64,000 nucleotides of DNA from Axinella damicornis (GCA_963931865.1 OZ007506.1:9318855-9382854), one strand, 5' to 3'; positions 11,961 to 21,667 are shown, numbered from the stretch's first letter. A program made the numbers and translations. Notes: generated from the letters alone by a model not told the origin.

Positions 11961-14900
11961 GATATGCAGAGGTGTGAAGGTGTGGAGGATGTGGATCCAG
12001 AAGTGTGAGTTTGGAGGGATGTAGAGGGGTTGAAGTGTGGAGTATGTTGAGGGGTTGAGAGGTGGAGGATGTTGAGGTGTGCAGGGGTTGAGAGGTTGTG
12101 GAGGGACATGTGGTGGGATGAGTTGTGGAGGTTATGGGGTGGAGGTGTGTGTGAGTGTGAGGTGCAGAGGCCGTGTGACGTATAGTGTACATGTGTGTGT
12201 GGGAGGGGCAAGTGGATAAGTCAGCATATGGAGGGAGGGAGGAGTATTCGTACACCATAGTACCAGACTATCAGTCATAATATGATGAGCGTCAATATTG
12301 CACAACATAACAACAAATATATAGGCTCATTGCACACAAATGGCACCAACGTCTGTGCTTCGAAATACTTGAATACCTATTCAATTCCAGCATGAACACA
12401 ATTACTTGGCATCTACAAATGTACAATAGCAGTTAGAAGATTTGAATAGAATTTACGCACCATAGAGTCATACTCCTCCACAACCTCAGAAGTAGCTGAC
12501 GACATCATGTGTGGTCATGTAAGACGTAGATGTGACATCAGTTCAGGTCATGTGACCATCATGGGATGCAGGAAGAGAGATGTGCATATAATATTATGAC
12601 CCATGAACAGCTGATGTTTCAAAGTCAATGGGCAGGGTCTCTAAACCGCCAGTTATAATATATTATGCAACATAATATTCCACCACCCAGCTGGGGTGGG
12701 TCATGATTATGAGTTCCATTGTTTGTGTAGGATCTCAGCAGTGGTCTGAACAAATATGCATGCCCATATTTGGCCATTAAACATTGGCATGCTGACTTGC
12801 CACAACAATGCCCACTCACTGAACAACGATGATCGAAACAATGCTAAAACTACCCAGGCCCCAACACCGTCACTGACAAAGTCCCAAAAATAGACCTTGA
12901 GAGGCGCAACATAAGCTGCATATGGCAGTGGAGAAGCCCCTCTCTTTCTCACTACACAATTGTTTTTCTAGGCTCAATCTCTCTCTCTCTCTCTCCGTTG
13001 GTATTGAATGTCGAGGTGTGATCACTGGAGAATTGACTGGAACAAATGACTTAATCAGCCCAGTGAAGTAAACCTACAAGCCAGCACCCAATGTTTCCCA
13101 TACATGTAGCTAGCTGGGGTGGCTGGTTCCCTCCAACTACAAAATGGTCCAGTACTAGTATGAACTCATCACCCTCTTCCCCTTCTACTCCTGTGCAAAT
13201 GTACCAACACTATGGGCTCCTGCACACTTGCTTCCTGCAGACTTTGTGTAACCAACCGTGAGAGAAAGACAGCTGGAATTGGCTGAGGCCTCTAGCCTGT
13301 GGTGCAGTGCCGTAGGTCCACTGCTTCAGTTGCAAGAGCATCTAACCACTACTATATGAATAGGCCTAGACGCTTCATACAAAAACATGTACCTTTTAGA
13401 ACTAGCCTCGTTCCCAGGCCTCCCACACGGCCTGGGAACAAGGCTATTTTAGAACCAGCTACTTACTATGGAAGATGCTCCTGAGTGACCCCAAAGTGTA
13501 GTCTGAGACACTGTCTCCTACAGTACCGGAGTAGTTTTCTAAGCTCGCTTTCTGATTGGTTCACTTAGGTCACTTACGTCATACAGTGCATACTTAGGGT
13601 AATTATGGCAGGCTAGGGTGTGGTTTATATTGTTATATAGCCAATAGAATTGAAGCTTTGATACCTACTCCGGGATAGCTCACTATCTGAGTGGTTCACA
13701 TGCTATATTGTACTTCAACAAACCACTGGTAAACCTTTGGAATGCCTGAAGCCCCATTAGGACCCTGGGTTCACACTTAGGCATCAATCAGGCAATCAGG
13801 CAATGAGCAGGGTTGGTTCCACATTACTGGGGTCTGTTGATAGCAGTGCATGGAAGCAGTACAGCAACACGAACAGAAGAATGGGGCAAGCCCGGTAATG
13901 ATGCTAGATCCCAGGGATTCATCTAGCAGAATCTCCTTGTACATGTATGTGACACTATAGACCTGTTGCAGTTATGTCACATTATCCGTGGAATTTCCGT
14001 ATACTATCTGGAAGCCGCCATTTGGTGTACCGAAATACATTGGCTTTATATGCAGTATTGATCAAAACATGTCCTGCATCACTGGTAAACGTTTATATAG
14101 CCTATGTAGCAATCACATTTCGTCCAATTCAACACGTACTAGAAGCATTGTTGGTGCATGATTGTGTTTACCGAGATCGCCATAGAAGCTGCTATCTCCA
14201 AAAATGCTAAATAGCCACCATGTTGGTGTCCATTTCTGTATTCAAATTGATGACGTCAGCTGCAACGGGTATAGTAGAGAAAAGGGTAATCTGTTGGCCA
14301 AGTGACGATGGTGTTTTCACTGGTGCTGACAAGCAATCTTTTAAGTGCATAGTTGGTAGAGTGCTTCTTTGGAGTCTTCTTTTGCCCAGGATTCATGCAA
14401 TAAGGGGGGGGAGGTCACGCATATAGTTACATGTATAGCCACAACCAGGTTGGTCAGTGGTAAATGGTCAAAAAGGTAAAGCAGCTCAGAAATGCCTTCA
14501 AATACAGTCAAAGATCAGGCAGGTCACACTACGGAACAGACAAATTGCAACAACATACAACTGTAATCGTCCAAATTCAACAGCTGAAAACCGGCATCAC
14601 GCGGGAGGCCAGATAACTGGCCCAATTATCTCGTAGTGGCTGAATACAAGCAATGCACTTTCACAGTAACTGGGACTTGAGGGTAAGTTCCTGTTTAGGT
14701 CACGCCTTTCCACTTACATCACCATTCAGGAAAGGCAGGAAGAGGCAGTACTAGTTTGCGAGTTACATGTAGCCTTGACATTCACAAAGGAAGTCAAGTA
14801 GGAAGCTTTCTCTCTCTCGACCACAGGCAGCAAACGGACTCCAGCTTGTGCTCAATCTTCAAATGAGTTGAAAATCGGCTGACTTTGTCAGGGCTGCGGG

Positions 14901-15381
14901 TACGAAGTATGAAAATCGGCACCGTTTCAAGTTGCTGGTAAGCGACGATGTGTAGCCACACAGAATGGCTTCAAACAGGTAGAAACAAGCTTGGCAGTGG
15001 TCAGCTATTTAGATAAGGTAGTCTACACCCTATCTACACAAGTCAAGCCACTGAGACTGCCCAGTGTTTCTAGCACACTCCTTCGACTAGCAAACACAAT
15101 TTCCGCTTAGGGGCATACCCGCTTACTTAATTTCCGCATGCAAAGAGTTAATGGCCCCGAGATTATGTCCAGCGGTCAAACGGCTGGAAAGAGCTGGTCA
15201 CAGCTACTCATGGTTACAGGTGCAACGAGAGCTTATGGGAGAGACTCCCCTTTAATGCCAGGACTCTTGTTCACTTACCCTCTGGAACTCCTCCCCCCTT
15301 TGTTCCACCCTTGGAAGCAAGGCCCTCAAGTCGAGATGTCACAGCCTCCAGTCGGCTGACCAATGCTTTCATATCACTCAT
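529..15381 (-). CDS. Adenylyl cyclase-associated protein (CAP), N-terminal half, 8 coding exons
   Basis: CAP is a cytoplasmic actin regulator that recycles G-actin with cofilin; its N-terminal helical domain was named for adenylyl cyclase binding in yeast. Joining minus-strand exons 15381-15279, 12495-12461, 11908-11840, 7678-7601, 7548-7451, 7349-7260, 1600-1509 and 628-529 gives about 220 residues collinear with CAP_N. The protein starts with MSDMKALVSRLEAVTSRLE, the conserved N-terminal heptad segment. It continues with KKYLELSAKIGGDVAEH, FNHLMTVKEGIGCIGWVTV, KYVKEMYDQSLFYGNRVL, and HVDW followed by the TGLTWNP signature. All exon junctions use GT-AG sites in matching phase except exon 4 to exon 5 (see findings). 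The proline-rich linker, WH2 and CARP domains should lie left of the window. Introns 3 and 6 have grown by transposon insertion. Family identity is firm by motif recall; no search was run. Confidence 0.9.
1509..1600 (-). CDS. CAP exon 7
   Basis: This 92-bp exon has acceptor TTTCCTAG and donor GTGAGT. It encodes APKPVKYVKEMYDQSLFYGN and the following RVLKDFKAKG, equivalent to the [20 protein letters not shown] segment of vertebrate CAP. It ends two bases into a codon, matching exon 8. Confidence 0.88.
1926..2181. mobile_element. Foldback MITE with TAGCCTCG-type ends
   Basis: Inverted ends of about 75 bp run AGCCTCGTTCCCAGGCCTAC... to ...GTAGGCCTGGGGATGAGGCT, with further pairing inside (CACGGAAGCGGAAG against CTTCCGCTTCCGTG). 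It lies in CAP intron 6. The ends match the hairpin elements at 13403, 25366 and 45088. No clean target duplication was found for this copy. Confidence 0.7.
2517..3047. mobile_element. TIR element, ends rich in TTATCGGATG
   Basis: The left end has AATTGTATGCATTATCGGATG followed by a CGCTCCCTG block. The right end carries the reverse complement, CAGGGAGCACCATCCGATAA. The open frames here (2511-2819 minus and 2716-3186 plus) span both arms and match nothing I know. This looks like a non-autonomous DNA transposon inside CAP intron 6. Confidence 0.5.
3190..4166. repeat. Inverted pair of the 'GAGGGGCAACCGC' repeat family
   Basis: A partial plus-oriented unit (about 3190-3380) begins GAGGGGCGACCACACTCC. 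A fuller minus-oriented unit (about 4166-3660) begins GAGGGGCAACCGCACTTC. Both carry the blocks TTCCAATTAACGCACATGCC and ATGGCGGCC or ATGGCGACC. This is the family that forms a tandem array at 33.5-35.1 kb. The DNA between the two units is unassigned. Confidence 0.65.
5865..6463. mobile_element. 599-bp MULE-type MITE with about 70-bp TIRs and 9-bp TSD
   Basis: The near-perfect inverted ends begin TAGCCTCGAACCCAGGCGCG and extend about 70 bp, including GCGCCTGGTATCCACTGTT. The flanks GGTCCAGGA at 5856-5864 and 6464-6472 form an exact 9-bp direct repeat. Long TIRs with a 9-bp target duplication are typical of Mutator-like elements. No transposase frame is inside. The element sits in CAP intron 6. 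Confidence 0.85.
7260..7349 (-). CDS. CAP exon 6
   Basis: This 90-bp, phase 0 exon has acceptor CTCTCTGTTAG and donor GTGAGC. It encodes DFCDKRRGHQMFNHL followed by MTVKEGIGCIGWVTV, matching the CAP segment ending NHLSAVSESIQALGWV. An intron of more than 5.6 kb follows before exon 7. Confidence 0.9.
7451..7548 (-). CDS. CAP exon 5
   Basis: This 98-bp exon has acceptor TGTGCTCCAG and donor GTGAGC. After two leading bases it encodes LHLIPILNLISKSQDIF and then QKVIKPMGNKLQEVQ, matching the CAP helix around LLAPISEQIKEV. The upstream junction does not keep frame with the obvious exon 4 donor. A weaker donor four bases downstream (after GTAA) would repair it. Confidence 0.8.
7601..7678 (-). CDS. 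CAP exon 4
   Basis: This 78-bp, phase 0 exon has acceptor CTGTTCCAG and donor GTAAGT. It encodes AKLVQSAFQIQRQFLDTT followed by SKHKTPSP, aligning to the CAP segment AEMVHTGLKLERALLVTAS. The intron to exon 5 is only about 52 bp. Confidence 0.85.
7786..8179. mobile_element. hAT-type MITE with 8-bp TSD
   Basis: The ends are TAGGGCTGTCACAATA and its complement TATTGTGACAGCCCTA. Flanks 7778-7785 and 8180-8187 are both ATCAGAAC, an exact 8-bp duplication, which is the hAT hallmark. The interior is AT-rich with repeated ATATTGCA-type motifs and no transposase. It lies in CAP intron 3. Confidence 0.88.
8450..8975. mobile_element. Degenerate copy of the 21.7-kb / 29.4-kb element family
   Basis: The segment from about 8575 (CTTGCAAACTCT, GGACAGACATTACAAGAAA, GAGGCACCACT, GTCTACCTG) parallels 30190-30300 and 21810-21900. 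Downstream at 8930-8970 are GCCTGGGAATGAGAC-type ends. Between about 8765 and 8860 there are several dispersed CAAGATTGCGCAA-like inverted motifs. Boundaries are approximate. Confidence 0.45.
9797..9886. mobile_element. 90-bp hairpin MITE
   Basis: A palindrome with ends TAGTCTTGTTCCCAGACCG and CGGCCTGGGAACGAGGCTA. The centre holds the inverted pair CAGTATTTCATACTG. The flanks (T/C)CCTTGGTG match at 8 of 9 bases, a slightly decayed 9-bp duplication. It belongs to the MULE-type hairpin family. Confidence 0.7.
9895..10345 (+). pseudogene. DIRS-like retrotransposon reverse transcriptase fragment
   Basis: Two overlapping frames read DGYVLPLLADPTP, SALLDGDFVHKEISNLLKGN and LQVCNPL, then LFIDLCYVNQFLQLQKFKYE and FFVTFDLKSRYHHVDIQ. 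The order 'GY-LPL, NN-SA, V-EI-LL-G, CNPL, DLRYVN, FKYEDL, FTFDLKSGYHHVDI' is the N-terminal fingers/palm of DIRS-group reverse transcriptase. A frameshift near 10085 and divergence of the DLR motif mark it as dead. With the tyrosine-recombinase remnant downstream it forms one relic element inside CAP intron 3. Confidence 0.72.
10435..10972. mobile_element. 538-bp TIR element with TA target (copy 1)
   Basis: The ends are CCGCAGTGTCCCGCTAATAC and the complement of CTACGG preceded by a degraded TTAAAGGGAGA. TA lies at 10433-10434 and 10973-10974. It is homologous to 29558-30140, sharing AAGTTCCTGCACAGGGTAG, CACCGATGTAGGGAGACCAC and ACTTTGGGCTGGATGTAGTG. It has no coding capacity. It splits the DIRS relic into RT and recombinase parts. 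Confidence 0.8.
11150..11660 (+). pseudogene. DIRS-like tyrosine recombinase, N-terminal (SAM-like) fragment
   Basis: Frames read QVVDEDLKGLAAFLPRVVL, then APSTVTKYTL, then FKRWKAWASNKHEVQVFPAK and FHVALYLSYLIQKSNTCSPV. The pattern 'T...Y...F.RW..WA...FPA.P.HVALYL..L' is the core-binding domain of DIRS/Crypton-type tyrosine recombinases. One frame change occurs near 11315. The catalytic R-H-R-Y half was not found. Together with 9895-10345 this is a decayed YR retrotransposon. Confidence 0.65.
11840..11908 (-). CDS. CAP exon 3
   Basis: This 69-bp, phase 0 exon has acceptor GCACGCACAG and donor GTAAGC. It encodes VLGGKLKKYLELSAKIGGDV followed by AEH, matching CAP LLAGPVAEYLKISKEIGGDV. A 40-base poly-G (poly-C on the coding strand) lies just upstream of the acceptor, in intron 2. 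Confidence 0.9.
11920..11959. repeat. G40 homopolymer
   Basis: An uninterrupted run of 40 G on the plus strand (C on the CAP coding strand), 11 bp from the CAP exon 3 acceptor. It should be unstable, and its assembled length is unlikely to be exact. Confidence 0.9.
12461..12495 (-). CDS. CAP exon 2 (35-bp microexon)
   Basis: Acceptor ATGTCGTCAG and donor GTGCGT. The exon supplies two bases that complete Ala with the last G of exon 1, then encodes TSEVVEEYDSM. Phase matches both neighbours, which supports so short an exon. The equivalent CAP segment is the SAPYVQAFDSL region. Confidence 0.75.
12510..15278 (-). other. CAP intron 1 (no further exon seen)
   Basis: Contains (CT)n at about 12978-12996, the 44-bp micro-MITE at 13403, and unassigned sequence. 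The open frames at 13974-14210 and 14220-14426 show no recognised domain and no paired splice sites. Confidence 0.6.
13403..13446. mobile_element. 44-bp palindromic micro-MITE with 9-bp TSD
   Basis: TAGCCTCGTTCCCAGGCC, an 8-bp loop, then GGCCTGGGAACAAGGCTA. The flanks at 13394-13402 and 13447-13455 are both TTTTAGAAC, an exact 9-bp duplication, so this was inserted as a unit. It consists of little more than its two terminal repeats. Confidence 0.88.
15279..15381 (-). CDS. CAP exon 1 with start codon
   Basis: The ATG is at 15381-15379 on the minus strand. It encodes MSDMKALVSRLEAVTSRLE, then GLASKGGTKGGGVPE, and ends one base into a codon at a GTAAGT donor. This matches the conserved M-D-M-x-x-LV-RLE start of CAP. 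The 5' UTR and promoter would lie above 15381; no TATA element is evident there. Confidence 0.88.
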
Positions 15382-15700
15382 TCTACTGAGCAATGTGTGT
15401 GTATAATGACCAAGTGCTCATAACATCATCACAGCAGAGACTGGCCAACAACACTGAATTTGAGTGAGAGTCTTGCTGTGTAGTGGCAACTCTTACGTAT
15501 TTCCGTAGTCTTCTGAATACTTTAACGCATGCAAGAATCCCTGTCAGCCTCACCTCACCTCTCTTGAAGGGCTAGGAGTCGTAGGACGTACGCAACGGAT
15601 AGCGCTAGCTGCCTAGCATTCACTGCTGCACTGACTCGCAGGTACAGGTGGTCGACTTTTATTACAAAGTCATGTGATTGTCGCGTGCTCTGACAGAGGA

Positions 15701-15748
15701 TAGTCTCGTTCCCAGACCCGCCCGAAACGCGACTGGGAACGAGACTAG
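15701..15748. mobile_element. Hairpin element, TAGTCTCGTTCCCAGACC type
   Basis: The palindrome runs TAGTCTCGTTCCCAGACCCG... to ...CGACTGGGAACGAGACTA. A further half-copy, GGTCTGGGAACGAGACC, lies at 15760-15776. It is a member of the hairpin family and sits just upstream of CAP exon 1. No clear target duplication is present. Confidence 0.6.
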
Positions 15749-15964
15749 TTTCGGGGAGGGTCTGGGAACGAGACCATATGGGCAGAGGAGGTTCGTATTC
15801 GTCCGTTACGCGCGCGCATCTAGAACCGGCCCTAGCCTACCCCATTGCCATGGTTCTTGCCGGACCAATATCCATCCACGGATCAGTTGGAATATACGGC
15901 ACCTCGGAAATTAATTAATTATTCGAGTGGGCGGGGCTAGGCAAGTCACGTGGTGGTTGCCGAG

Positions 15965-16412
15965 CCGTAAAAGTGACCAGCTTCAAGTTATCCGCCGAGT
16001 CATCCGCCGAGTGACTTCCGGTATACCTTTCCGCGGCCGCGGACTCGAAACTTTGCTCAAGAACCCGGCAGTGTGTTATATTGTGCTCCTTTTGGAATAC
16101 AAAAAGTACAGGAGCGTGGGGAGTATAATCGCAAAAAGCCTGCAGGCTGGATAACTGCTGTGAGTTAGGATCCTGTTAACAATGCTATTCAGTCAAATTT
16201 TATAAACGGAGGTACTATTCTAAAAATCTCAGCCTTTTCTGCTGTCAAACTTGAATGCCATGTAGCTAATTGATCCAATTGGTTCATGCAATGGCCTCAT
16301 GTATGACTATACTTTCGATGACCGATACAGTTTGCAGAAAGGAATTGATTCACCTGAGTATGTCGTACATACATGTACGCACAGCATGAAATGGCATACT
16401 GTCAGGTACATT
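15965..16412 (+). repeat. Segment A of a permuted inverted duplication
   Basis: It shares ACCAGCTTCAAGTTATC, GAGTGACTTCCGGTATAC, TTCCGCGGCC and the block ending CATACTGTCAGGTACATT with the reverse complement of about 22640-23178. Segment B follows at 16700, after a TIR element. The open frame at 15927-16154 is a repeat frame, not a recognised protein. Confidence 0.75.
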
Positions 16413-16415
16413 TAA

Positions 16416-16692
16416 CAAGGGGGTGACACTCCTATTGACACTGTAGTTAGAGCTGCGACCGGGGTCAAGAAATCTTGACCGTCACTTTTGCTGCTTGACC
16501 ACTTGACCGCATCGCAAAAGGACTCTTGACCATTTGACTGCGCTGTATTTCAGGCAGTGACCGCTTGACCGCCGATAGTATAGGGAAGAATGTGTAGTGA
16601 CTCTACCCCTTCCTTGGTATATGGGGTCAAGATTCGCCGATAATCCCGGTTGCAGCTCTGACTACGGCGTCTATGGGAGTGTCACCCCCTTG
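16416..16692. mobile_element. 277-bp TIR element, CAAGGGG...GCTGCGACCGGGG family
   Basis: The left end is CAAGGGGGTGACACTCC with AGAGCTGCGACCGGGG about 35 bp in; the right end carries the complement. The interior has clustered CTTGACC / TTGACCG motifs near both ends. It is a short relative of the 1,277-bp element at 39673. It separates segments A and B of the inverted duplication and is absent from the other copy. Confidence 0.75.
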
Positions 16693-16699
16693 ACTTAAA

Positions 16700-17135
16700 C
16701 TATGAAACCTGCGGAGGGCATAGGCAGTAGGGTTTCCTCTTCAGAGAAAGTACCAAAATTAGTTGCAGTGGCATACTACCGAGGCAATACGATGCTGAAG
16801 GTAGGTACCAGATGGCCAGATGGCGGGAGGGGCAGGGGGCCGAGGAAGGGGGAGCTCAGATCAATCTCTGGACAACAGTCCCAAGTCTCACCACAAAGGT
16901 TTCAAGCCTCCGTCCCCTCAAAGTCATGTGCGTACATGTATGTGGGGGAGTGTGGTACTGTAGTCGCTTGGTATGACAGTTGAACCTGTGCGTAGAAGAA
17001 TATGTGAGCTGCGCTTAATAGCACACCATCATGGTGTGTGATGGTCTGATGGGGTCAATGCCTATTCCCAAGGTTCAGTGACTATAGTATCCAGTTGTAG
17101 TGAAATGAGTGTTTTACGTTGTGATGAACTTTCTC

Positions 17136-17177
<42 letters not shown>

Positions 17178-17435
17178 CCAACAGGAAACCTAGAACCATA
17201 GATGCTAAAGCGGGTGAACCTTTGGGAGTCCCAGGCAAGTCTTATCCCTGAGCACTGTAGCCCCTTCTCCCCTTACCTCCACTCCACTCACCTCCACCAA
17301 TGGAAGGAGGGAGGAGGAGGGGGCAGGGACCATTTTCAACCTAAGTATCACTGGTGAGGGGGGTGTGACAAGGGAAGATGTGCAAAGGGGAGGGAGGAGG
17401 TGGAGACATTTACTAGTGGTGCTGGATCTGGATTG
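16700..17435 (+). repeat. Segment B of a permuted inverted duplication, with (CA)n
   Basis: It matches the reverse complement of about 23187-23932. Shared blocks include GCGGAGGGCATAGGCAGTAG, TGGACAACAGTCCCAAG, TGTGGGGGAGTGTGGTACTG, a CA microsatellite at about 17140-17176 and TGGTGTGACAAGGGA. No gene was recognised. Confidence 0.75.
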
Positions 17436-19249
17436 ATCATATAATGATCATGTGATGGTCATGTGATAATCAGGTGCTCATGCAATGTACCAGCCCTATG
17501 AGCGTTTCCCGTAGCCGGAATTTGGTGTTGGTGCACTGTGGTATTGGCTGCAGGTACATGTAGGTCTCACTGTAGTGATGCGGCTCTCACTTGTCATGTG
17601 TGCGATGGCATGCTGCATGTGTGAGTGTCTTTAGGACTGTTGTACGTTATGACTGTGGCTCACAGTGGTATTGTGGCACCGCAGACCATGATGATGTGCA
17701 CCATGTAGTGCTGTCGTAGGGCCACACGCTGCCACTGCCAATGGCTCTGGTTCTGTGTGTGTGTGTACTTGGACAGCTGATATTCTGCACTGTGTATAGG
17801 GATTATCGTGTACATTAATTTTGTTTTAGTAGTGCATTGCATATTCAGCACTGAGTTGTACTACATGCATGCATATGGCTCTTACGTGTCCTCTCCTCCC
17901 CTCGTCGTCTCCTCCCTCCTCTTCTCCCTCCACCCCTCCCTCCTTTCATCCCTCACCGTCCATCTCCCTCCTCTCCTCCCTCCGCCCCTCCCTCCTCTCC
18001 CCACACCTCCGTCATCCTCCGTCTTTCCACCCGCAGACTCTGGATCCTGTCCCCCACATAGTGAATCCATTGATGTCATCGGTAGGAATGTATTTGGGGC
18101 GTGATTAACCAGCCTCCTAACCCGGAGATTCATGAGGACACCATTACGAAAGGTTCCTTTGATGAGACCAAGCTGGTGGAGGATGCTGGGGCAAAGTCAT
18201 CGTCGGTGTAGAGCGAGTTGACCACGGGAAAGGGGGTAACGGTCCAGAGGAGGTGCCAGCAAACAGGTGAGCTGGACGTGTGTACTATAGGAATGCTGGG
18301 CATGTCCATAGCAAAAGCTTGCATTGTAGAGTTTGCTACATTCAGGAAAGTTGGTTTCTCGGTTGTGCAGTCATCAATACAATAAGATTTTAACGTGTGT
18401 CTGTGTGTCTGTCTGTGAGTGACGGAAGTGGGATGTTCGTGGGGCGGGACTAGACTATAGTGACGCGCGACCTTCGTACTTTAATTTATTTACTGAACCT
18501 CGAACTCCACGAAGAATGTTCGGGCTGGAATCCAGCTGCAAACGGATGCATGCAATCGGGGAGCAGCGGACGCAATCGGGGAGCAGCAACCGAAGCGGAC
18601 GCGATCGGGAGCAGCAGCTGAAGCAGACGCAAGCGGCGAGCATGCTGAAGCGGGAGCAATATCGGGGAGCAGCAGCTAGAAGCGGACGCAGTTGAAGCGG
18701 ATGCAATCAGGCCCGGGAGCGGAGCAGCAGCTGATTCGAAGCGTACGCGAGCGGCGAGCAGCAGCTGAAGCGGACGCATTCGGGGGGGCAAACGGACGCA
18801 ATCGCGATCAGGGAGCAGCAGCTCGGCACAGAGAGCTGTCCGGCGCCGGATTACTCACGGTAGGCGAATGAGGGGGAAGTAGCTGAGCGAGCGAAGCGAG
18901 CGAAGCTACTTGTATATATTATCTGGGAGTTTAGCCCAATGGACCTCAGTACAGTAGTCTTTGGGGGGTTAACGTCTTGCCCCCCAAAGATATTTGTAGT
19001 TCAATGAAACAGGTCCATTATGTGGTGTGGATTAACCATCGGACATCGCACATACACATGCAAGGATGTATTCCTGTCCCAATCAGTTAGCCAGTGTAGG
19101 GATTTCCAGTATTCACAACCACACCCACTTGAAGGATGCTAGGAGAGGGGAGAGGGGGGACAATTTCTATCAAAATCGCTGGTACTGCATCAATCAATCA
19201 ATCAATCAATTCTTTTGTTGATGTTATTCCCTGTTAACGTTTAAATGAT
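17436..19249. other. Unassigned DNA with a GCAGCAGC-type minisatellite
   Basis: About 18530-18840 is an imperfect tandem array of 25-30-bp GAAGCGGACGCAATCGGGGA-like units. The frame 18036-18108 begins after a pyrimidine tract plus CAG and reads LDPVPHIVNPLMSSVGMYLG then a stop. It could be a terminal exon, but I do not recognise the family. Confidence 0.45.
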
Positions 19250-19800
19250 TATTGGGGCGAGCCTGAGCGAGCCCCACACTAGCGTGACTTCATTGCGCTG
19301 TGTGTGGGTATGTTTGCTTGCTTGTGCAAATACCGTAAACTTTAAATCGGCGAATTTCACTTGCACGTGCACAATAATATTCAAATTCAACAACGAGCTC
19401 TACGCACCTCGATACGCAATGCAAGGATCGTCACTGTCTAGCTAGGCTACCTGTTCGACAGACGATAGCGACAACAAAGACGGAGAGACCACTCATCGAC
19501 ACTGGCTAGAGCACCATGAACATTCTGCCTATTCGGTGGCGACACTGACAAAGGCAGAGACTGCGGCTCAGAGTCGTGGACCTACCGTGACGCTGGCCAT
19601 AGCCAGTGATGCTGCTTCAGCTACATAGCCTACAAACGCTAACCTGACTCACAGTTGCTGTGATGTACACGAGTGTATGTTTAGTGCCATAATTTCTGTG
19701 GCCTATGCTCATTGCCCTGTCACAGTCATGTGAATGCAACTTGCTCCATGCATGTCCTGCGGCACGCGCATGCACTTCACTCAGGCTCGCCCCCCAATGT
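19250..19800. mobile_element. Putative TIR element, GGGGCGAGCCTGAGCGAG ends
   Basis: The left end TTGGGGCGAGCCTGAGCGAG is complemented by CTCAGGCTCGCCCCCCAA near 19780-19797. The same end motif, with an outer GGAATGCAGGACATTGTGG, recurs singly near 5590-5630 and 45200-45240. It is probably a dispersed non-autonomous family. Boundaries are uncertain. Confidence 0.5.
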
Positions 19801-21290
19801 CCTGCATTCCACTAGTCTATATAATTATAATACTCGCCTCTTCTTCCTCCTCCCTTCCTACCCTCAATCTGTCTCCCCTCCCTCCCCCTCAATCCCTCTC
19901 CCTCAATCCCTCTCTCTAGCTCTTCCTCCCTGATGGAAGTTATAGTCATTACTGATCACTGCTGTGACTGTCAGAAGCTCATCTCGACATATACATGCAT
20001 GCCATGAATGTATGCACAAATTCAACACTGTCATGATTTTGTATTATTGACTTCAACTTCATTACAAATTCAGAGAACAGAACAAAATCTGCTATAACTC
20101 TGGAAAAGGTACATGTACAGAGAATACGTACTAAGTCTTGTAAATGACTTTGTAGAAAGTATGCCGAACTTAATTCAATGACTGGCAATCGGCAATATAT
20201 GGATGGAACAGAGCAATACAGCTACAAGATATGGCACTCACTAGCTGTCTCTACAACAGCTAGTGTCAACTGCTAACATGACTGTTTGAAGCTACCTTGC
20301 TGTAGTTAAAATACTGTAGCTATTTCTAATGGCTTATTAATACATTTCACTACAGCAACCATTATACAATATCATGTATAATATATATGAAGGGCGTGAC
20401 ACTTCCATACTCAGTACCATTAAGGAATGGGACCAGCTAGATCAGACACATTTTTGTGTTGTGCTTGCAAGGTTATTGTGCTCCACTGGAATCACACATT
20501 GAAAATGAATGTCACTTTTGGGTTAGCCCCACCCCTCTCGCATCCAATGACGTCATTTTCGGCCACGCCCAAGCAATCTGTCCAGCAATATGGCTTCATT
20601 AGCAAACCAGCTAGGCAACTACAAATGCTAAAAAGCGGCAACTTAAAACCCCATGAACCTCCGTGATTTCTTCGTGGCATAGAGAGCTGAAAGCCCACTA
20701 CATTTTAGGCCTAGCGATAGTTGATAGCTGGTATAGGTAGAGAGGTATAGCTAATCAACATGCAAGCAGGGCAACACTACTCAGATAAACCTACCTCTAG
20801 ATCACTCGAAGAACGTTCAATCAACAATCGCTAGGGTGAACAGCTTTATCTAGTCGGTAGACATACGATGGGCCACACTAGAGTCCTTACAACCCGGGTT
20901 TAAGTTGCCGCCTAACACATCGACTCCAAACTTGTAGATCTGTGCGGCCATTCTCTGCAACTGGGCGTGGGAGGAGCACTCATCATGTGACATGTACTGG
21001 AAAACACGTGCATGCAATCGCATCAGCTAAACTGTGCACGCGAACAACAGCACAGTAGTGGACTTTCATAGCAATACTGCCAATAGCGGTCTTTGCTTCA
21101 CTCCGTCCGACTTGTACAGATCTAGCAAAGCGCTGCAAATTGTGCTGTACTGGTTTGCCATGCAAGTATGCGCGTGACTATCACAACGTTTGGCCAACGC
21201 CTACTTGTAAATAATTCTATTACGGTCTATGAATAATTTTATTGTGGTTACTACGAGATGCGTGCGCAGCCAAGCAAGGTCCCATTCCTT
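19801..21290. other. No gene or clear element recognised
   Basis: Contains a pyrimidine-rich tract (about 19840-19930). A fragment resembling the GTGACACT-type TIR end lies near 20395. Nothing else could be supported. Confidence 0.5.
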
Positions 21291-21294
21291 AACA

Positions 21295-21560
21295 GACGTG
21301 AGTAGACGTGACAGTCACAGCTGCGACCGGGTGCAATAATTACTTGACTGCATTGCAGAAAGACACTTGACCGTTTGCAATTGACTGCACTGTGTTTCAG
21401 CCATTGACCGTTTGACCGCATGCACATCTTTTTACACTTGAGTATAATACAGAAGAATACATAGCGACTCCACCCCTACATTAGTATGCAGGGTCAAAAT
21501 GCCCAGTCGCAACTGTGACTACAGCGAATATGGGAGTGGGAGTGTCACCCCACTTGCCTG
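21295..21560. mobile_element. Degenerate TIR element, GCTGCGACCGGG family
   Basis: The inner end CAGCTGCGACCGGG and the right end GTGACTACAGCGAATATGGGA followed by GTGTCACCCC match the 16416 element. The interior TTGACTG / TTGACCG clusters are also shared. The outer left end is eroded. Confidence 0.6.
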
Positions 21561-21667
21561 TGTGGTATAAGGTATGTCTTCAGTTCATTCTCTAGGATTA
21601 CATGGTCCCTATAAGGATTTGGATGGCTGCCAGAATCCTTGAAAAGTACAATTCATATATCCTTGTT

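Noticed and set aside
11777..12211. 144-residue His/Pro-rich minus-strand ORF
   Set aside because: Only 11840-11908 is CAP exon 3; the remainder is low-complexity intron and a C40 run.
18036..18108. Terminal exon reading LDPVPHIVNPLMSSVGMYLG
   Set aside because: It has a plausible acceptor and stop, but I could not assign a family or find a partner exon, so it is noted only inside the region entry.
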